Source: Glandiceps talaboti (Eukaryota; Hemichordata; Enteropneusta; Spengelidae). Taken from it: 64,000 nucleotides of DNA. The notes beneath the pieces were generated by a model. The model worked only from the letters and a program-made list of their open reading frames with translations. It ran no database searches and was not told the origin of the DNA. The DNA is taken from contig NC_135571.1 of NCBI RefSeq assembly GCF_964340395.1, positions 6,722,953 to 6,786,952 of the forward strand, written 5' to 3'. A program made the translations under genes and the position numbers. Shown piece after piece: positions 26,451-38,419 of the stretch (within the stretch, counting starts at the first letter, position 1; each line of letters begins with the position of its first letter).

Positions 26451-26978
26451 ATCACTGGGTTTTAGCAATGCAAAGAATTACCTGACCGTCTTTTGATGCA
26501 CACAGAGTCTGACTCCCTTGGCTTTAAAAATAGTGTTATCACACTTTTACTTACACATGTATCGCTGCAAATATGTGTGGTGATCAAACATGACTATCGA
26601 TATAACAATCTCAATTCACTTCGTTTTGGCCACCATCATTGCAATATCACTTTGTCTGACAGGAATCGGCAACACTCACTGCTGTATAATGTTGTTAATG
26701 TTACGGAGACGTGCTGAATTATTTAGTATTCCCAAGATATATAGGTTGTTACCATGAATATACAAACTGCACTTTAACAGAACATCTCCTTCAAAGTCAC
26801 TATACTTCAAATGATTGTCAATGAGTAATAACTTGCATAATATATAGAGCTTAACGACCACGTGACTTTTATTCTTAATATATCTGCATTCAAAATAACA
26901 ATTAAAGTGACAAAGGTTAAACTTATAAGCTATTTTTAAAAGCTCACGAAGCGCCCGCGTAGCGGCTCAATCACTAGT
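26451..26978. other. Unique A+T-rich DNA, nothing recognised
   Basis: No exon or repeat family could be supported. Confidence 0.35.
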
Positions 26979-27101
26979 ACGCATACGCATCCTATATACT
27001 ATGCGATTTTTTTTATTTTTTTTTTTTGGGGGGGGGGTGGTTTTACCCAAGGATGCTTTGCGACGCAATAACCACGCATGCGCATTCTATATGTTATGCG
27101 C
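26979..27101 (+). repeat. Direct repeat pair around a poly(T)/poly(G) tract
   Basis: ACGCATACGCATCCTATATA (26979-) recurs 95 bases later as ACGCATGCGCATTCTATATG; both are followed by a TATGCG. Between them lie a T-rich run and about nine G. The pair is CpG-rich for this region. Confidence 0.7.
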
Positions 27102-28999
27102 ATTCTCCACACGGAGGGCGTTATCTACAATATCATTGTGAGGCAGGCGGTCACAAGTGAATCTATTCTGCGCGAGCTTATGGGCTTTGCCTAGTTCTGA
27201 TATTATAAAAGTCAAATTTTGTATTACATACAACAATAAATCGAAAATTACTAGTATGATGTTAATATCTATGCAAGCCTTTGACGTCATAATTGTGGTT
27301 TATTCAACATTTTAGTGTATTTGGTGAATTACGTCATCTAATAATTTAAGTATGTTTCCGAAATACCAGGTTTGATTACTTCTAATTAATAGCAAATGAT
27401 GGCTAAATATATTTCAGTTATTTGAAAACAACAGGTGTGTTTAGATCCATACCACAAATACACCCCAAAAATCAGTTTGTGCCTCTTTAAATATTAAATA
27501 AGGACTACAAAGGGTAATGTTAATACCTTTTTAAAAAGGACTTTTTTCAACGTTTTTATTTTCATTTACTTAAATGCTTACCTCTAAACGGAGGTGTCAT
27601 ACAATTCGAGAAATAGTTGAAAGAAAACTGTCGAAAACAGTTAGTCCACTGAAGAAGTCAATCGACTCTAGATAAAATATTTGTACGTGGGCCATCAGTC
27701 TTTGAATATCATACAACACAGTGATCAGTATGCATATAAATTAAAGGTACTGTATGGAACCGGATCAGAAGAATATCGTTTCATCTCTGACGTAATAGAT
27801 TAGTATACAAACGTTATTCAAATTGTTTCAAATGTTGTCTTGCCTGTGTTATTCTATCGACTCTAGTTTACAATAGCCCCAACACTGCGAATCGCAAGAG
27901 TGTGATGTACATATGGGAAAGTATATTAACTATATATTGAGTATATCAAGTATATGTTAAGTATATTAAGTATATTATATTAAATTCAGCAAATTATAAT
28001 ATTGCAATGAATATACTTCTAAGCTTTATGGTACGTGCAATGTGTTCACAATGATTTCGCCAAAACAAATATATGCGAACGAGCCTAATTTATGAATAAT
28101 AATTGAATGCATTTCTAGCAATGATATGGTGAATGATGTAGGGGTTTGGGTTAATTTGAAACAAGAAATTAGATTTTATCTGAATACACAGTGAATACAA
28201 ATTTACATAATACATTTGATTAGGAACTGTGTCAATGTCAGCTTGTCTTTTTAATACTTATTTCCCTAGGTACAAACTTCAATGCAAAACGGAATCTAAT
28301 GAATTAAATATATCATTAGATTAACTTGAAACACCTTCACGCATATTGAATATTGAGAAACGAAGAAATCTTATAAGTCACCAGAGAGGGCGATGATCTT
28401 AAGGTTGAAATACTTTTCCGTAGCTGTAACTGACGAACATGTCCTCAGTATTAACTAGCTGACCTTGTGATTGAAAGAACATCTTTTTGTGTGGACAAGA
28501 GCATTGGACGTGTGTGATGCGTTTAGAAAGCATGAATTGTTACGAGGTAAAATGATGATTCCTTGACCGGTGTATTAAGTATGTATAAGACCAACCTCTT
28601 TCAAGGTGAATGGTGGTTTAGCATGCGAACTTATACTACGAAATTACAGATGATGCAGCAAGTCTATCACGTGATTGTGCTTGCTTGTCACGTGTACGTG
28701 CTTGTTCTTCAGACCTTGTGTAATGACATGTACAATAAAAAATATGTACACTGATGCCACATATATGCAAAATATATTATAATATTATAATGTAAAATAT
28801 ACCGCCTGTGGACGTTATTAAAGGAGACATGCTGACATATGCATTTTTAGGTCATCAATTTTGCTACATATTTAAAAGTCACTCATAATATTCTACTTAC
28901 TGAAAAGAAATCCCTATTATACAACCAACTGTTCTAGAAAAAATACCCGAAGACAGTAAAATCATAGAAGGCATACATAAACATTAACATTGTACTTGA
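27102..28999. other. Unique A+T-rich DNA, nothing recognised
   Basis: Around 27920-27980 there is a loose run of AAGTATATT-like units. No exon or RNA gene found. Confidence 0.35.
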
Positions 29000-29560
29000 A
29001 TATTATCTGTAGTTATTGTAATACCTAATCTTCTACAAAGGCCAGGGTAACCATAACTAGATTATTTGTGGTTACAAGTAATGTAATACAATTGTTTACA
29101 ATACTAATTGATTAGTATTTAGACCTAAAAAATAATTGTTTGGTTACCCGACCCCACCTAGCTTTTCACTGGCGACCCTAAACTTTTTTTACGTATTACA
29201 GAAAAAAATAGTAAGTCGCAAAAATTGTGAAGTTTCGCGAGTAGTGGATGCAGAATTGCCATCAACTTAAAAAAGACAATACAAAATTGTTCTTCTAATC
29301 TGTAATGGCTTTACATCTGATAGGAAGAAATAAACAACACATAGATCATTTGGAAAACAATGGAAAACCTGAACTAGACACTCACACAGAAAAAAAATTA
29401 AATATGATAAAATAAAAAATCTACCTACCCCTCCTATTATAAAATTGAGCGTAATCGGAACCACACAATTTTCTTTAGTAGACCTTATCATCAGAGTTCC
29501 CATGATGCAGCATATTCAAGATGGTGGGTTCGCAAGCTCCCTAGGGATTCAAGCAAATTA
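29000..29560 (+). repeat. Diverged copy of the 51.7-52.2 kb element, interrupted by a MITE
   Basis: 29000-29120 and 29486-29560 match 51940-52160 in order: CAGGGTAAC, GATTATTTGTGGTTACAA, TTGTTTACAATACTAATTGA on the left, then CCCATGATG, TTCAA and GCGGGTT or GTGGGTT on the right. In the 52-kb copy these two parts are contiguous, so the 29121-29485 block is an insertion here. I could not find the outer terminal repeats of this copy. Confidence 0.75.
29121..29485 (-). mobile_element. MITE with imperfect ~30-bp TIRs (copy 1), nested
   Basis: The right end, reverse complemented, reads AGGTCTACTAAAGAAAATTG then TGTGGTTCCGATTAC; the left end reads AGACCTAAAAAATAATTGTT then TGGTTACC. Opposite orientation copy 2 lies at 62443-62788 and is collinear through its length, sharing GAGTGTCTAGTTCA, ATGGTCTATGTGTT or ATGATCTATGTGTT, and CCATTACAGATT. 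Both copies can be read as a similar short hydrophobic peptide, but without a consistent start or length, so I treat it as non-autonomous. Target duplication is at most TA and could not be fixed. Confidence 0.85.
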
Positions 29561-30352
29561 AGTTGAAACACGTCGTCTACGTATACTGGTTCGACACAAA
29601 TCGTATTATAATTACTACGATTTAGTGACATTTTACAAACACTATAAATCTCATCGTCTAGCCTGACAAAATTTTTATTACCATTGCAATATATTATCGT
29701 TTGACATGACAGATATCTTACAATAGTGAAATAAATTATCATCTGACATAACAAATATTGAGGTAAAATTGTTACATTTTAATCCGTTGACATCACTGAC
29801 GGGCGTAAATGTTATTATAATGTATATGATTGGCGACGATCTGTCGATATAATCGTCGTTCACACATTGAGTAAATTATAACAATGTTGAGATTTTTTCC
29901 TACGCCAGACAATGAAAAGAAGCAGTATTGATATATATATCGAGCCAGATAACAAATTACAATGATAAGATTTGTGTTGATACTAGCTACGTTTTGATTT
30001 AAGTCAGCTTGATTTATTGTAAACACACAGCTTCTAGCTGTAAGATGTAGGCAGCAGCAAATTACAGGAAAATTGGAGTTAGCTTAGCGTTTCACTTATG
30101 GGACATGACGTTTCCCAAACAGAATCAGATATCTTCAACTGCAAAATAATCAATTGTATAGATACCGCACATAGTTCAGATGTCTGATGCAAATAAGTAC
30201 TCATGCTGCTTGACATGACAGTAGGAAAGTAAACAATTGAAATTCTAAATAAACTTTATATGTAATAATTTCATCAGAAACCTTTTTCTATTGCACTGTA
30301 AAAAGAAGAGCAAAATGCTTATTTTTCAATTTGAAATTTCAAATGATCATGC
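29561..30352. other. Unique A+T-rich DNA, nothing recognised
   Basis: Overlapping short minus-strand frames here share no recognisable motif. Confidence 0.35.
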
Positions 30353-30362
30353 TGTGTGTGTG

Positions 30363-30432
<70 letters not shown>
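30353..30432 (+). repeat. (GT)n microsatellite
   Basis: About 35 GT units with a short TA insert. Confidence 0.97.
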
Positions 30433-30433
<1 letters not shown>

Positions 30434-31076
30434 CGTCTCTGTTATAGTTACTCTGGAGCTGAGATGTGTCTATCTTTGAAACACTAAGGTTACTCCGATT
30501 ACACTGTAAAAGAACAACTACACGTGTTAAAATATCATTACGATAATTAATAACACTTGCCATCAAAGAAATCCTTCCGGATACAACGTTGATTGAAACA
30601 ACTCGTAAAACTGACAAAATCCTCCAATGATATAGTCTATAAACATAATATATGATATCAAAAAGAAATTAGGTTATATATCAACATCCTAAATCATATC
30701 CTTTGTCAATATGTACTATATTAGAGACACGCAAGATTGACTACCAAATAAATTTCCCAAGAGAATAATAAAATTCAAATATGCAAATCAGCAGAGGTGG
30801 GTAATGAATTTGTTATTTTAGAAAACGAATATAAATTATTCAAAATTCATTACCACCTATATATATGTATGCAGTCTACAGCCTAGACCATTTGCTCCAT
30901 TGATTTTGGCATTAACTTCGACATTTGTGCAACTGGAAATGGTTCTATATTCAATCATACAATTAGATTATGATTGAATGTAAGGCTCTAATCCACTTAG
31001 ATAGGTCTAAGTCCATCATGAAATGATTCCCCTTGTCATTGGTTGCTCCCTCTCTATGTTAACTTCGCAGAGCTCT
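30433..31076. other. Unique A+T-rich DNA, nothing recognised
   Basis: No exon or repeat family could be supported. Confidence 0.35.
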
Positions 31077-31226
31077 ACTCTACTCTACTCTACTCTACTC
31101 TACTCTACTCTACTCTACTCTACTCTACTCTACTCTACTCTACTCCACTCTACTCCACTCCACTCCACTCCACTCCACCCCACCCCACCCCACCCCACAC
31201 ACCCCACTCCACTCCACTCCACTCCA
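31077..31226 (+). repeat. (TACTC)n pentanucleotide array passing to CCACT and CCCAC
   Basis: About 28 pentamers: first TACTC, then CCACT, then CCCAC variants. Frames read Leu-Tyr-Ser-Thr and His-Ser-Thr-Pro repeats. Confidence 0.97.
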
Positions 31227-31244
31227 TGTACTGTACCTGTACTG

Positions 31245-31550
31245 GACATCATCTGAAACCGTGGGTAGATTTAAAAGTCAGTACGACTTTTCTACTCCAC
31301 TCCACTCCACGCCACTCCACTACATTCCACTCTCCTGTACTCTACTCTACCCAGTGATTGAGATTAGTGGTGACGCCATAGACGTCATCTGAAACCGTGG
31401 GTAGATTTAAAAGTCAGTACGACCTTTCTACTCCACTCTACTGTACTCTACTCTACCCTACCCAGTGATTGAGATTAGTGGTGACGACATAGACGTCATC
31501 TGAAACCGTCCACTGGGCAGATTCAAAATCCAGTAAGACTTTTCGGCCCG
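31245..31550 (+). repeat. Three tandem units (136, 111 and about 59 bp) containing the same pentamer
   Basis: Units start at 31245, 31381 and 31492 with GACRTCATCTGAAACCGT. The first two continue GGGTAGATTTAAAAGTCAGT, a variable CTCCA/CTCTA pentamer stretch, and ACCCAGTGATTGAGATTAGT. The third is partial and diverged. Since each unit carries a short CTCTA tract, the large array at 31077-31226 is likely an expansion of that internal tract. Confidence 0.9.
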
Positions 31551-32499
31551 TTTCTGGTCAACGTTTCATTGAAGCAAGATATTTGATTCTATTCAAATAT
31601 CTATTCGAGTATTGAGAGGACATAGCCGAAATCAACCAATTGAAAGTCTAGTCATACTAAATTGAGTACTAAATCTATGTCTGTTCTCAGATACAAATGT
31701 CGACAAAATGGGCGCCAAAGGATAAATATTTATCAAACTCAGAATCCAACACTGACAGCTCAAAATGATTCTGTAATTGCTATTGTAAATCAAGCATAAC
31801 AAATGTGAGTTTTGGTCAAAAGTCTTAAAGGCCCGACATTCAACCCGGGTTCTAACATTAGTGTAACATTTTCTTTGAGTATTGGAAATGATGCTGATTA
31901 CATAAAATGATTCTTTTGTTATTGACTACAGTTTTCTATAGCTCTGACAGACAAATGTAAATTGTTTTCTCAAAAAACAATTTCCATAATAAGAAATAGG
32001 GCTATAAACACACAAAAAAACATGACAGCGGATAGGTAGTTAATTTAAATCTGGGATATTAAATCATAAGGCGGAAAAAATGACAGCAAACCGGAATTCT
32101 AGAATTTGTTTTTAAACCGTACATTTAAATGCATAAATTTGCCTTAGTCATTGTTACGAATCTGTAAAAGAGCATCGAGCTATTTCAGTCACATTTTTAT
32201 ATGCGGGTTAATTTCACTTTTATAACGCAAATAAGTGTATTGCGGTCGACAGGTTGTCAACCGTACTTTGGAAAGATAATTTTCGTGTATGCTCGTCAAC
32301 CGCCGATGTATAAGATCATCGACATACCTTATTGACCTACAGACAATAATGTTTGACTAACGCGTCCAATTATCTGTCGTCTCGTTTGTTCACGTTCGAC
32401 TCAAGATCGTAACACGGTGTTTATTAATTTGCATCACGCTATTGAAGCTGACAGGCCTTTTGTGGACATAATATACACACGAATAAAAAATACCCGCAA
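31551..32499. other. Unique A+T-rich DNA, nothing recognised
   Basis: No exon or repeat could be supported. Confidence 0.35.
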
Positions 32500-32740
32500 C
32501 ACTGTAATCTCGCCTCCATGATTAAATTGACTCAGCCGCTAGGGACACTACAAGGATATGACGAGGACGAGGCGCTCTCCGTGAGACAATCGAAGACTGC
32601 GTAGAGATAAACATCGCAGACTGACAGCTTGCTGAGAAGGCAGCTCAGACTACAACGCCAGTGATAATTCCAAGGACACATTGAGAGGTCGGCTTCCCTG
32701 TAAAACGTAGGTAGACATGAACTATTTACCATTCAATCGA
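32500..32740 (+). other. GC-raised block, possible exon of unknown type
   Basis: G+C and CpG are above the local level. A 28-codon frame from ATG at about 32519 contains Gly-Tyr-Asp-Glu-Asp-Glu-Ala-Leu-Ser-Val-Arg and ends at TAG. A GTAGGTAG sequence near 32706 could act as a splice donor. The minus strand is open for 66 codons but Ser/Cys-rich without a motif. It could be a 5' untranslated exon. Evidence is weak. Confidence 0.2.
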
Positions 32741-32900
32741 ACACGAGGTAAAATATTGAATTTCACAGGCATTTCGTACACGCCTGATAAGCAATCGTGC
32801 AGTTTGGGATTGTCGTGTTTTGTCTAACATGAAACAGTTTGACAACTTGACAGGACATTTCGCCCGCATTATTACATTTTGTGCAACGGATTTTCATAAT

Positions 32901-32927
32901 ATTGGGCATATCAGAGATATGCCCAAT
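32901..32927. repeat. Perfect hairpin, 12-bp stem, 3-base loop
   Basis: ATTGGGCATATC and GATATGCCCAAT pair exactly around AGA. It lies inside a 62-codon minus-strand frame (32951-32763) with two Cys-Thr-Lys-Cys motifs, which I do not call as a gene. Confidence 0.7.
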
Positions 32928-33587
32928 CAAAAAGGGTGAAACTAGAGACATTTGTCCTGAACGATTGGTATTTGTTTACATAAAATTGTATCTCGTGTCT
33001 GATGTGATATATAATTAAACTTCCCTCCAATTATTTTGACGACAATTTTTTACGCTCGGGATGACGCATGCCTAATACGCGTTTCTATAGTTGTGTATGA
33101 ACGTGTTAAAAGCATGGTCGTGTGACCTATAAACGTTGTCTATTTTAGTACGTTTTGATCCCTTTTGCTGTCCGATGCTTTCAGACAATGTAGACATCAC
33201 CAAAGTTGAACAATGATTTATGTGACTTTAGAGCAATCGAGGTGGCAGACTACACCCCATTAGTGCTTTATTTATATGGGCAATATGCCTACACAACTCT
33301 GGGTCATTAGTCGGGTCTTTTTGTTCTATAAAGGGAATTGAATTGCGTTTGTTGTTTAACTCACTGAGGCATATCGACTTAATCAATTGTTAAGCCTGTA
33401 TATATACGGTAGGATACATCTATACAGACACATGCGCGTGAGTAAAAAATACATAAATTACGCAAAAGAGGATTCTCTCGTGTCTATAGTGTTTCTCCAA
33501 ATCCCTATAAAAATGAAGATTTTTCTTTTTCGGATTGTTAAGCACGATATTGACGGGTTCCTTTCATTACATTCTTTTATGATTAAA
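32928..33587. other. Unique DNA, nothing recognised
   Basis: No exon or repeat could be supported. Confidence 0.35.
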
Positions 33588-33689
33588 AAGGGACATTTTC
33601 TGAGTATCGCCGATGGGTAGAAAGGGACATTTTCTGAGTATCGCCGATGGGTAGAAAGGGACATTTTCTGAGTATCGCCGATGGGTAAT
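33588..33689 (+). repeat. Perfect 3 x 34 bp tandem repeat
   Basis: The 34-bp unit starts AAAGGGACATTTTCTGAGTA and ends TCGCCGATGGGTAG; three copies in a row are identical up to the last base. Being perfect, it is young compared with the other tandem arrays here. It is not a CRISPR array: there are no spacers. Confidence 0.95.
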
Positions 33690-34419
33690 ACACAGACAAG
33701 TGTCCATTTAAAAGGAAAATTGGTATACATCCCTACAGCTAAAAATGTTTAGTTCATTCCTTTTTTTTTTTTACATTTTTCAACTGTAATCAATGCTAGT
33801 TAAGGTATATCGTATATGAGGAGGGAGAGAGACCAACCTACACACCCGCGGGAAAAAAATCATCAAACATTTCTCACTAGATATGCTCGTTTTTGCTCGT
33901 CAATTGCTACAAGTTGCTATTAGTATCATTTTTACACTACTGCGTGAATGTTCGATCTTTTGGCAATTCGCAATTTGAAGAAAAATGCACTTGCCTTGTA
34001 GCTTAAAAATAATGGGGGCTTATGGCTTCTGTGATGTTTTGTCCAATGCTTTGTTGCATATATTCAGAAGAAGGAAAACAAACTGGCCAAGGATTGATTT
34101 TGACATTCGAATCTGTCTATAGTTATTGATTTCAAAAGGCCTTTCCAAACTCTCAACAGCAAGCAGAGCTACTCCCAATGGCAAATGCTCCTCGTGCAAA
34201 AAAAATAAATCAATTTATTCATGGCATTGAATGTAAAGTAATCCGTATATCGAGTTTTCTTCTTTTCACTCTGTATTCTAAAGTTGTATTGTGCGCGCGA
34301 AATTACCTTAGTGATACGAATGTGGGTATCAGAATGATATCTGATCCTAAATGCCACGGATCGGTCGTCTGCTTATTTCATTCATGCTTTATAAAACAAA
34401 GTACTTCGAACTGAGGAAA
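33690..34419. other. Unique A+T-rich DNA, nothing recognised
   Basis: Short frames on both strands around 34170-34410 overlap each other and have no motif. Confidence 0.35.
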
Positions 34420-35370
34420 CATTTTCACCAAACTCTGGACTGAGTTCATTCTTTAGAAACGTCAATATTATTTGGGTCAAAAAATAAATTATGCAGAATC
34501 CAGATTTTACTTGGATTAAAAAATGTCGTCGCTGATTTTGGAGGGAAATGCAATATTTTCACCAAAATCTAGATTTCAGTTTATTCTTTTAGAATAATCG
34601 ATATGATTTGGGTCGAAAATAAAGTTACATAGAATCGATAATTTACTACGATAAAAATATTTCATCAGCATAATTGTGGTGGAAAGTACGACATTTCAAC
34701 AAATTATATGCCTCGGTAATCCTATTTTTATATTTAAAAAAATCAATGTGAATATAATAGAAAATAGAATTTGAAGAATTGGAAATTTGTTGAGAACCAA
34801 CATATTGCATGACAATAATGTTGATGGATTTTGGTCAAAATTGTTATTGTCGGAATCGAAATTTGCATAAGAAGCAAAGTGTATCAACAGACGAATTGTT
34901 TTTCTAGGGAAATTTTGATAATATTTTCACTAAAATATAACAGTATCGATTCATTATTGAGAACAATTAATATTATTTTGAATCGAAAATAAAATTATAC
35001 TTAATCGAATGTTTACAAGGATATAACATGATATAGGAAGGAAATGCGACAACATATACACCAAAGTATAGATCCCGATTCATATCTTTAGAAAATCAAT
35101 ATTAATTTGGTCAAAATTTGCAGGATCGAATATTTAATTAGCATGAACATATTTGAAAATTTACGAAGAAGGAAGATAACCTGGTTTTTGATGGAAATTG
35201 CTATGACGTTTTCACCAAAATATTGGTCTCCATTTATAGTTTTAGAAGACGAAATTACCAATATGACATTGGTCAAAAAAAGTGCATAATCAAAACTTTT
35301 CTGTAAAGCAAAATATGTCGTCAGAATTATTTTGTCGGGAAACTGCTCGACATTTCAACAACATCAATGG
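34420..35370 (+). repeat. Decayed tandem array, unit about 132 bp
   Basis: A motif of the form ATTTTCACCAAAATCTAGAT recurs at about 34424, 34556, 34692, 34922, 35050, 35209 and 35347. Between recurrences sit TTTAGAA, TCAATATTATTTGGGTC, AAAATAAA-TTA, GAATC and TCGTCAG in constant order. Spacings are close to 130 except one double-length gap near 34800. Units are strongly diverged and share no frame. Confidence 0.7.
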
Positions 35371-36799
35371 AATGGAAAATCCTTGCTGACTCGACATCGT
35401 AAGTTGTGTACTCTTTACCCTAATGTGTGCCACAAACACACCATACTTTGATGATTCAATTGTTGCGGCCATCGTAGTACAAGTAAATACATTTGTGCAA
35501 TGTGATTGCAGGTAAAATGTAATTTACTTACACTTAAAACATGTCACTATTTCCATCAGAAAAATGATTGGCGCAAACCTAGATTTTTGGAAATGGGGTC
35601 GATTTGGAAATACTTCTATTTCTCAACTTCCAATTACAAGTTTAATCAAATCTGAATCATAAGACATTTTTTATATAGATGTGATCTGAGATATCTATTA
35701 TTTTCCCTGTGAGATTCAAGTATCATTCCGTTAATAAAGGTTACTTCTAATACTTGAAGGAAGCCATGGAACCTCTAACAATATGTGAGGATCAATAAGA
35801 AAGTCTCACTCATTGCATAAAAATGCAATACTAGAAAGGCAGAATCTACGAAATGCTTTCGAGGTACATAGGGTCAGATTTGTTCTTGTACATGTTCTAG
35901 ACACACAAAATGCACTTATACTAGCTTTCCTTGAACTGAATTTATACAAATAGTGAAAGCGGTCAGTTCTAGTAATGAGCCGAACAATGAGTTGAAATAC
36001 CTTAATATTCACTATAAATGTTAAAAACGATTTTTTTCAGCGTTAATGCATAAGCTTATATTTATAGAATAAAATGTGCGTTGATATATATTTGCTTTCT
36101 ATATGTTGTATTTTAGCAAATACCTTTTAATTTCAGATATAGTTAAAAGGATATCAAAACACTATCCTGTCATTCATAGAGTTGTTGCTATGGCAACACA
36201 GTCACTCTAATCAAATGTAAGTACGTTTAGCTCTCATAATACATGTAATTCATGTAATTATCTCAAGTCGATGACGTAATATGCCAGAGTTCAAATGTGT
36301 TTCGTTGAACAAATCTAAATAATATTCAATAGCATTACCATGTCACCAGTATTTCATGCATTAACATTTTACCTTATGCTAGGGGGTCACAATTGAACAA
36401 GAAGGTCGGCATATGCTCATGTGCGCATGTAAATAAGGCACATGTAGCACATGGACCGGAAGTCATTGTGTCGACCAAGAAATCGAATGTTCGTTATTTT
36501 TACGACGTGCTTAGGTGGTGAATTCGTTATACGTACTGATAAATGATAAGTTATATGGTGCAAATAGCTTTCCTTATCAAACTCAAGTGACACAGAAATG
36601 ATAAAAATTCACACCGCATACAAACCTTAAGTTGCACACGTTCAAACAAAAATACCTGATTTATACACTTCTTCTACATCACAACAACGCGTGTTTACAT
36701 CATTGGTTCTGCTTTACTCGAAATATGTGCCCAAAACATTTCTTAATCGAAATTATTTTCCAATTTTGTCTTCAATTTAGCTGTCGCAGATATAATTAT
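35371..36799. other. Unique A+T-rich DNA, nothing recognised
   Basis: An X-box-like 14-mer, GTTGCTATGGCAAC, is at 36184-36197. No exon could be supported. Confidence 0.35.
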
Positions 36800-36946
36800 A
36801 TTATTCTCCAATATTTGTCTTCATTCAGCCGGAAAATACTCATGATATATGGATTTTTCATTATGGTCGTTATGACTAAAATCCCTGTATTTCACTCATA
36901 TTTTCCCAGCTGCATGAACACAAACACTGTACTTGGGAATGATATC
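36800..36946 (+). mobile_element. Family P palindromic repeat, copy F
   Basis: Left arm TTATTCTCCAATATTTGTCT with CATTCAGCCGGAAAATACTC is well kept; the right arm is degenerate (CATATTTTCCCAGCTGCATG, then ACTTGGGAATGATAT). Confidence 0.75.
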
Positions 36947-37573
36947 TAGTTGTCGAGTATATACATGTATATAATTAGTCCTAGGAATATATCCAACAGT
37001 TTAATTCGATATCACAAGTGTTAAGGTTGTAGCTGGTATTAAAATGACCCTCGTGTGACTTAAAACTATGGCAACGAAGATTTAACAACATAGTGGATGA
37101 AATCATAAAAGACAGTTTCAATATCGTTGGTTTGATAGAACACATATAAGGCTTATATGTACGAGTCTTGAATTTAAAGCATGGTTCAAGAGGAAACAAT
37201 ATCCTGTAGTCGACATGTTACAAATTACCTATCTCCTTAGTATACCTTTGTGTATATCATCATGTCTATAACCTCCACAGTTTGAGATTCCACTTTGCTA
37301 ATATAGACAGCCTCTATTTCTAACATATTATATACATGTACAGTTAATGATTCACTATTCTGTCTTAGTACATTATTTATAGGGCAATAATCTAGTCTCC
37401 TATTTTATTATATAATGGTTAAATTGAGTTTGATTAGCAAACATCATTAAATTTTCCATTCATGCCTATATGTGTGTGTTAACTTCGTATGTTTACCTAA
37501 TAAGGACTGACATTGACTAAATAAAGTCTGAAATGTCACTTAAGATTTAAATACTCTGAATTAGTTATATAAT
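36947..37573. other. Unique A+T-rich DNA, nothing recognised
   Basis: No exon or repeat could be supported. Confidence 0.35.
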
Positions 37574-37655
37574 CCTGACAGAAGTGATAAACATATGAAC
37601 ATTATTTTTATATTCCTGACAGAAGTTTTAAGCACATGAATATTATTTTTATGAT
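37574..37655 (+). repeat. Two-unit tandem duplication, period 41 bp
   Basis: CCTGACAGAAGTGATAAACA with GAACATTATTTTTATATT recurs 41 bases on as CCTGACAGAAGTTTTAAGCA with GAATATTATTTTTATGAT. Confidence 0.85.
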
Positions 37656-38419
37656 GTATTTGTTTCGGATTAACACAGATTCTAATTCCATACCAGATCT
37701 TGTGATTTGTGTTACATTCAATCACTTTGGACACCGGAGATTGATTTACACAGCTTGTTCTTTTGAGTATGGTACATTTTCGAGTACTCATAGTTTTACA
37801 TGTGAAGTAGATATGTTGGCAATCCATCAATTTTGTTTGACAGCGATACTAGTAGAGTGCGAATAATGACATATTGCTCTTCCTAAGAAGACCTGATGAC
37901 AAAACGTATAACTAACTTCCTTTTCTAAAAACTAAGACGGGGTTGCATATGAATCTAAATCATGGGTATATAGGAACAACGAGAAGTTTTATTTGTTTAT
38001 AGATATTTATTTATTGAATCAATATTTAAATATTTATATTCTTATTTATTTTATTTTTATATTTTCATTAAAACTATGGTCATGCAAAATTGTTTAAGCC
38101 ATTTAAATATTTTGTAGTCTTAAATAAAACTTTAACTGGAAATTACCAACTACAAACATTGAAAATAATTACATGCTCACATTGGCTTCTGTTGTGCTAT
38201 TGACTTTAAAAGTAGGGTAACCCAAGGTAATTTTCTTGTTAATGGTTTCTTCAATAGTTACCATCATTGCTATACTTCCTCCTTCAAAAATAATTAGACT
38301 TCTTTCTGTTGGAAGTGTAATTTGTTTAAGGTTGGAGGTTACTGACTCCAAAACTTGAAAAATAATTAAATGGCAAAGTTGACTTGCATGGAGTCAATGA
38401 TGCTAATACATGACTGATC
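37656..38419. other. A+T-rich DNA, nothing recognised
   Basis: Includes a very A+T-rich stretch around 38000-38080. The 60-codon minus-strand frame at 38351-38169 follows the retroelement fragment below but has no recognised motif. Confidence 0.35.

Noticed and set aside
33588-33689. Possible CRISPR array (also considered for the 24-bp repeat at 50.3 kb)
   Set aside because: Units are directly adjacent with no unique spacers, and the context is a eukaryotic genome.
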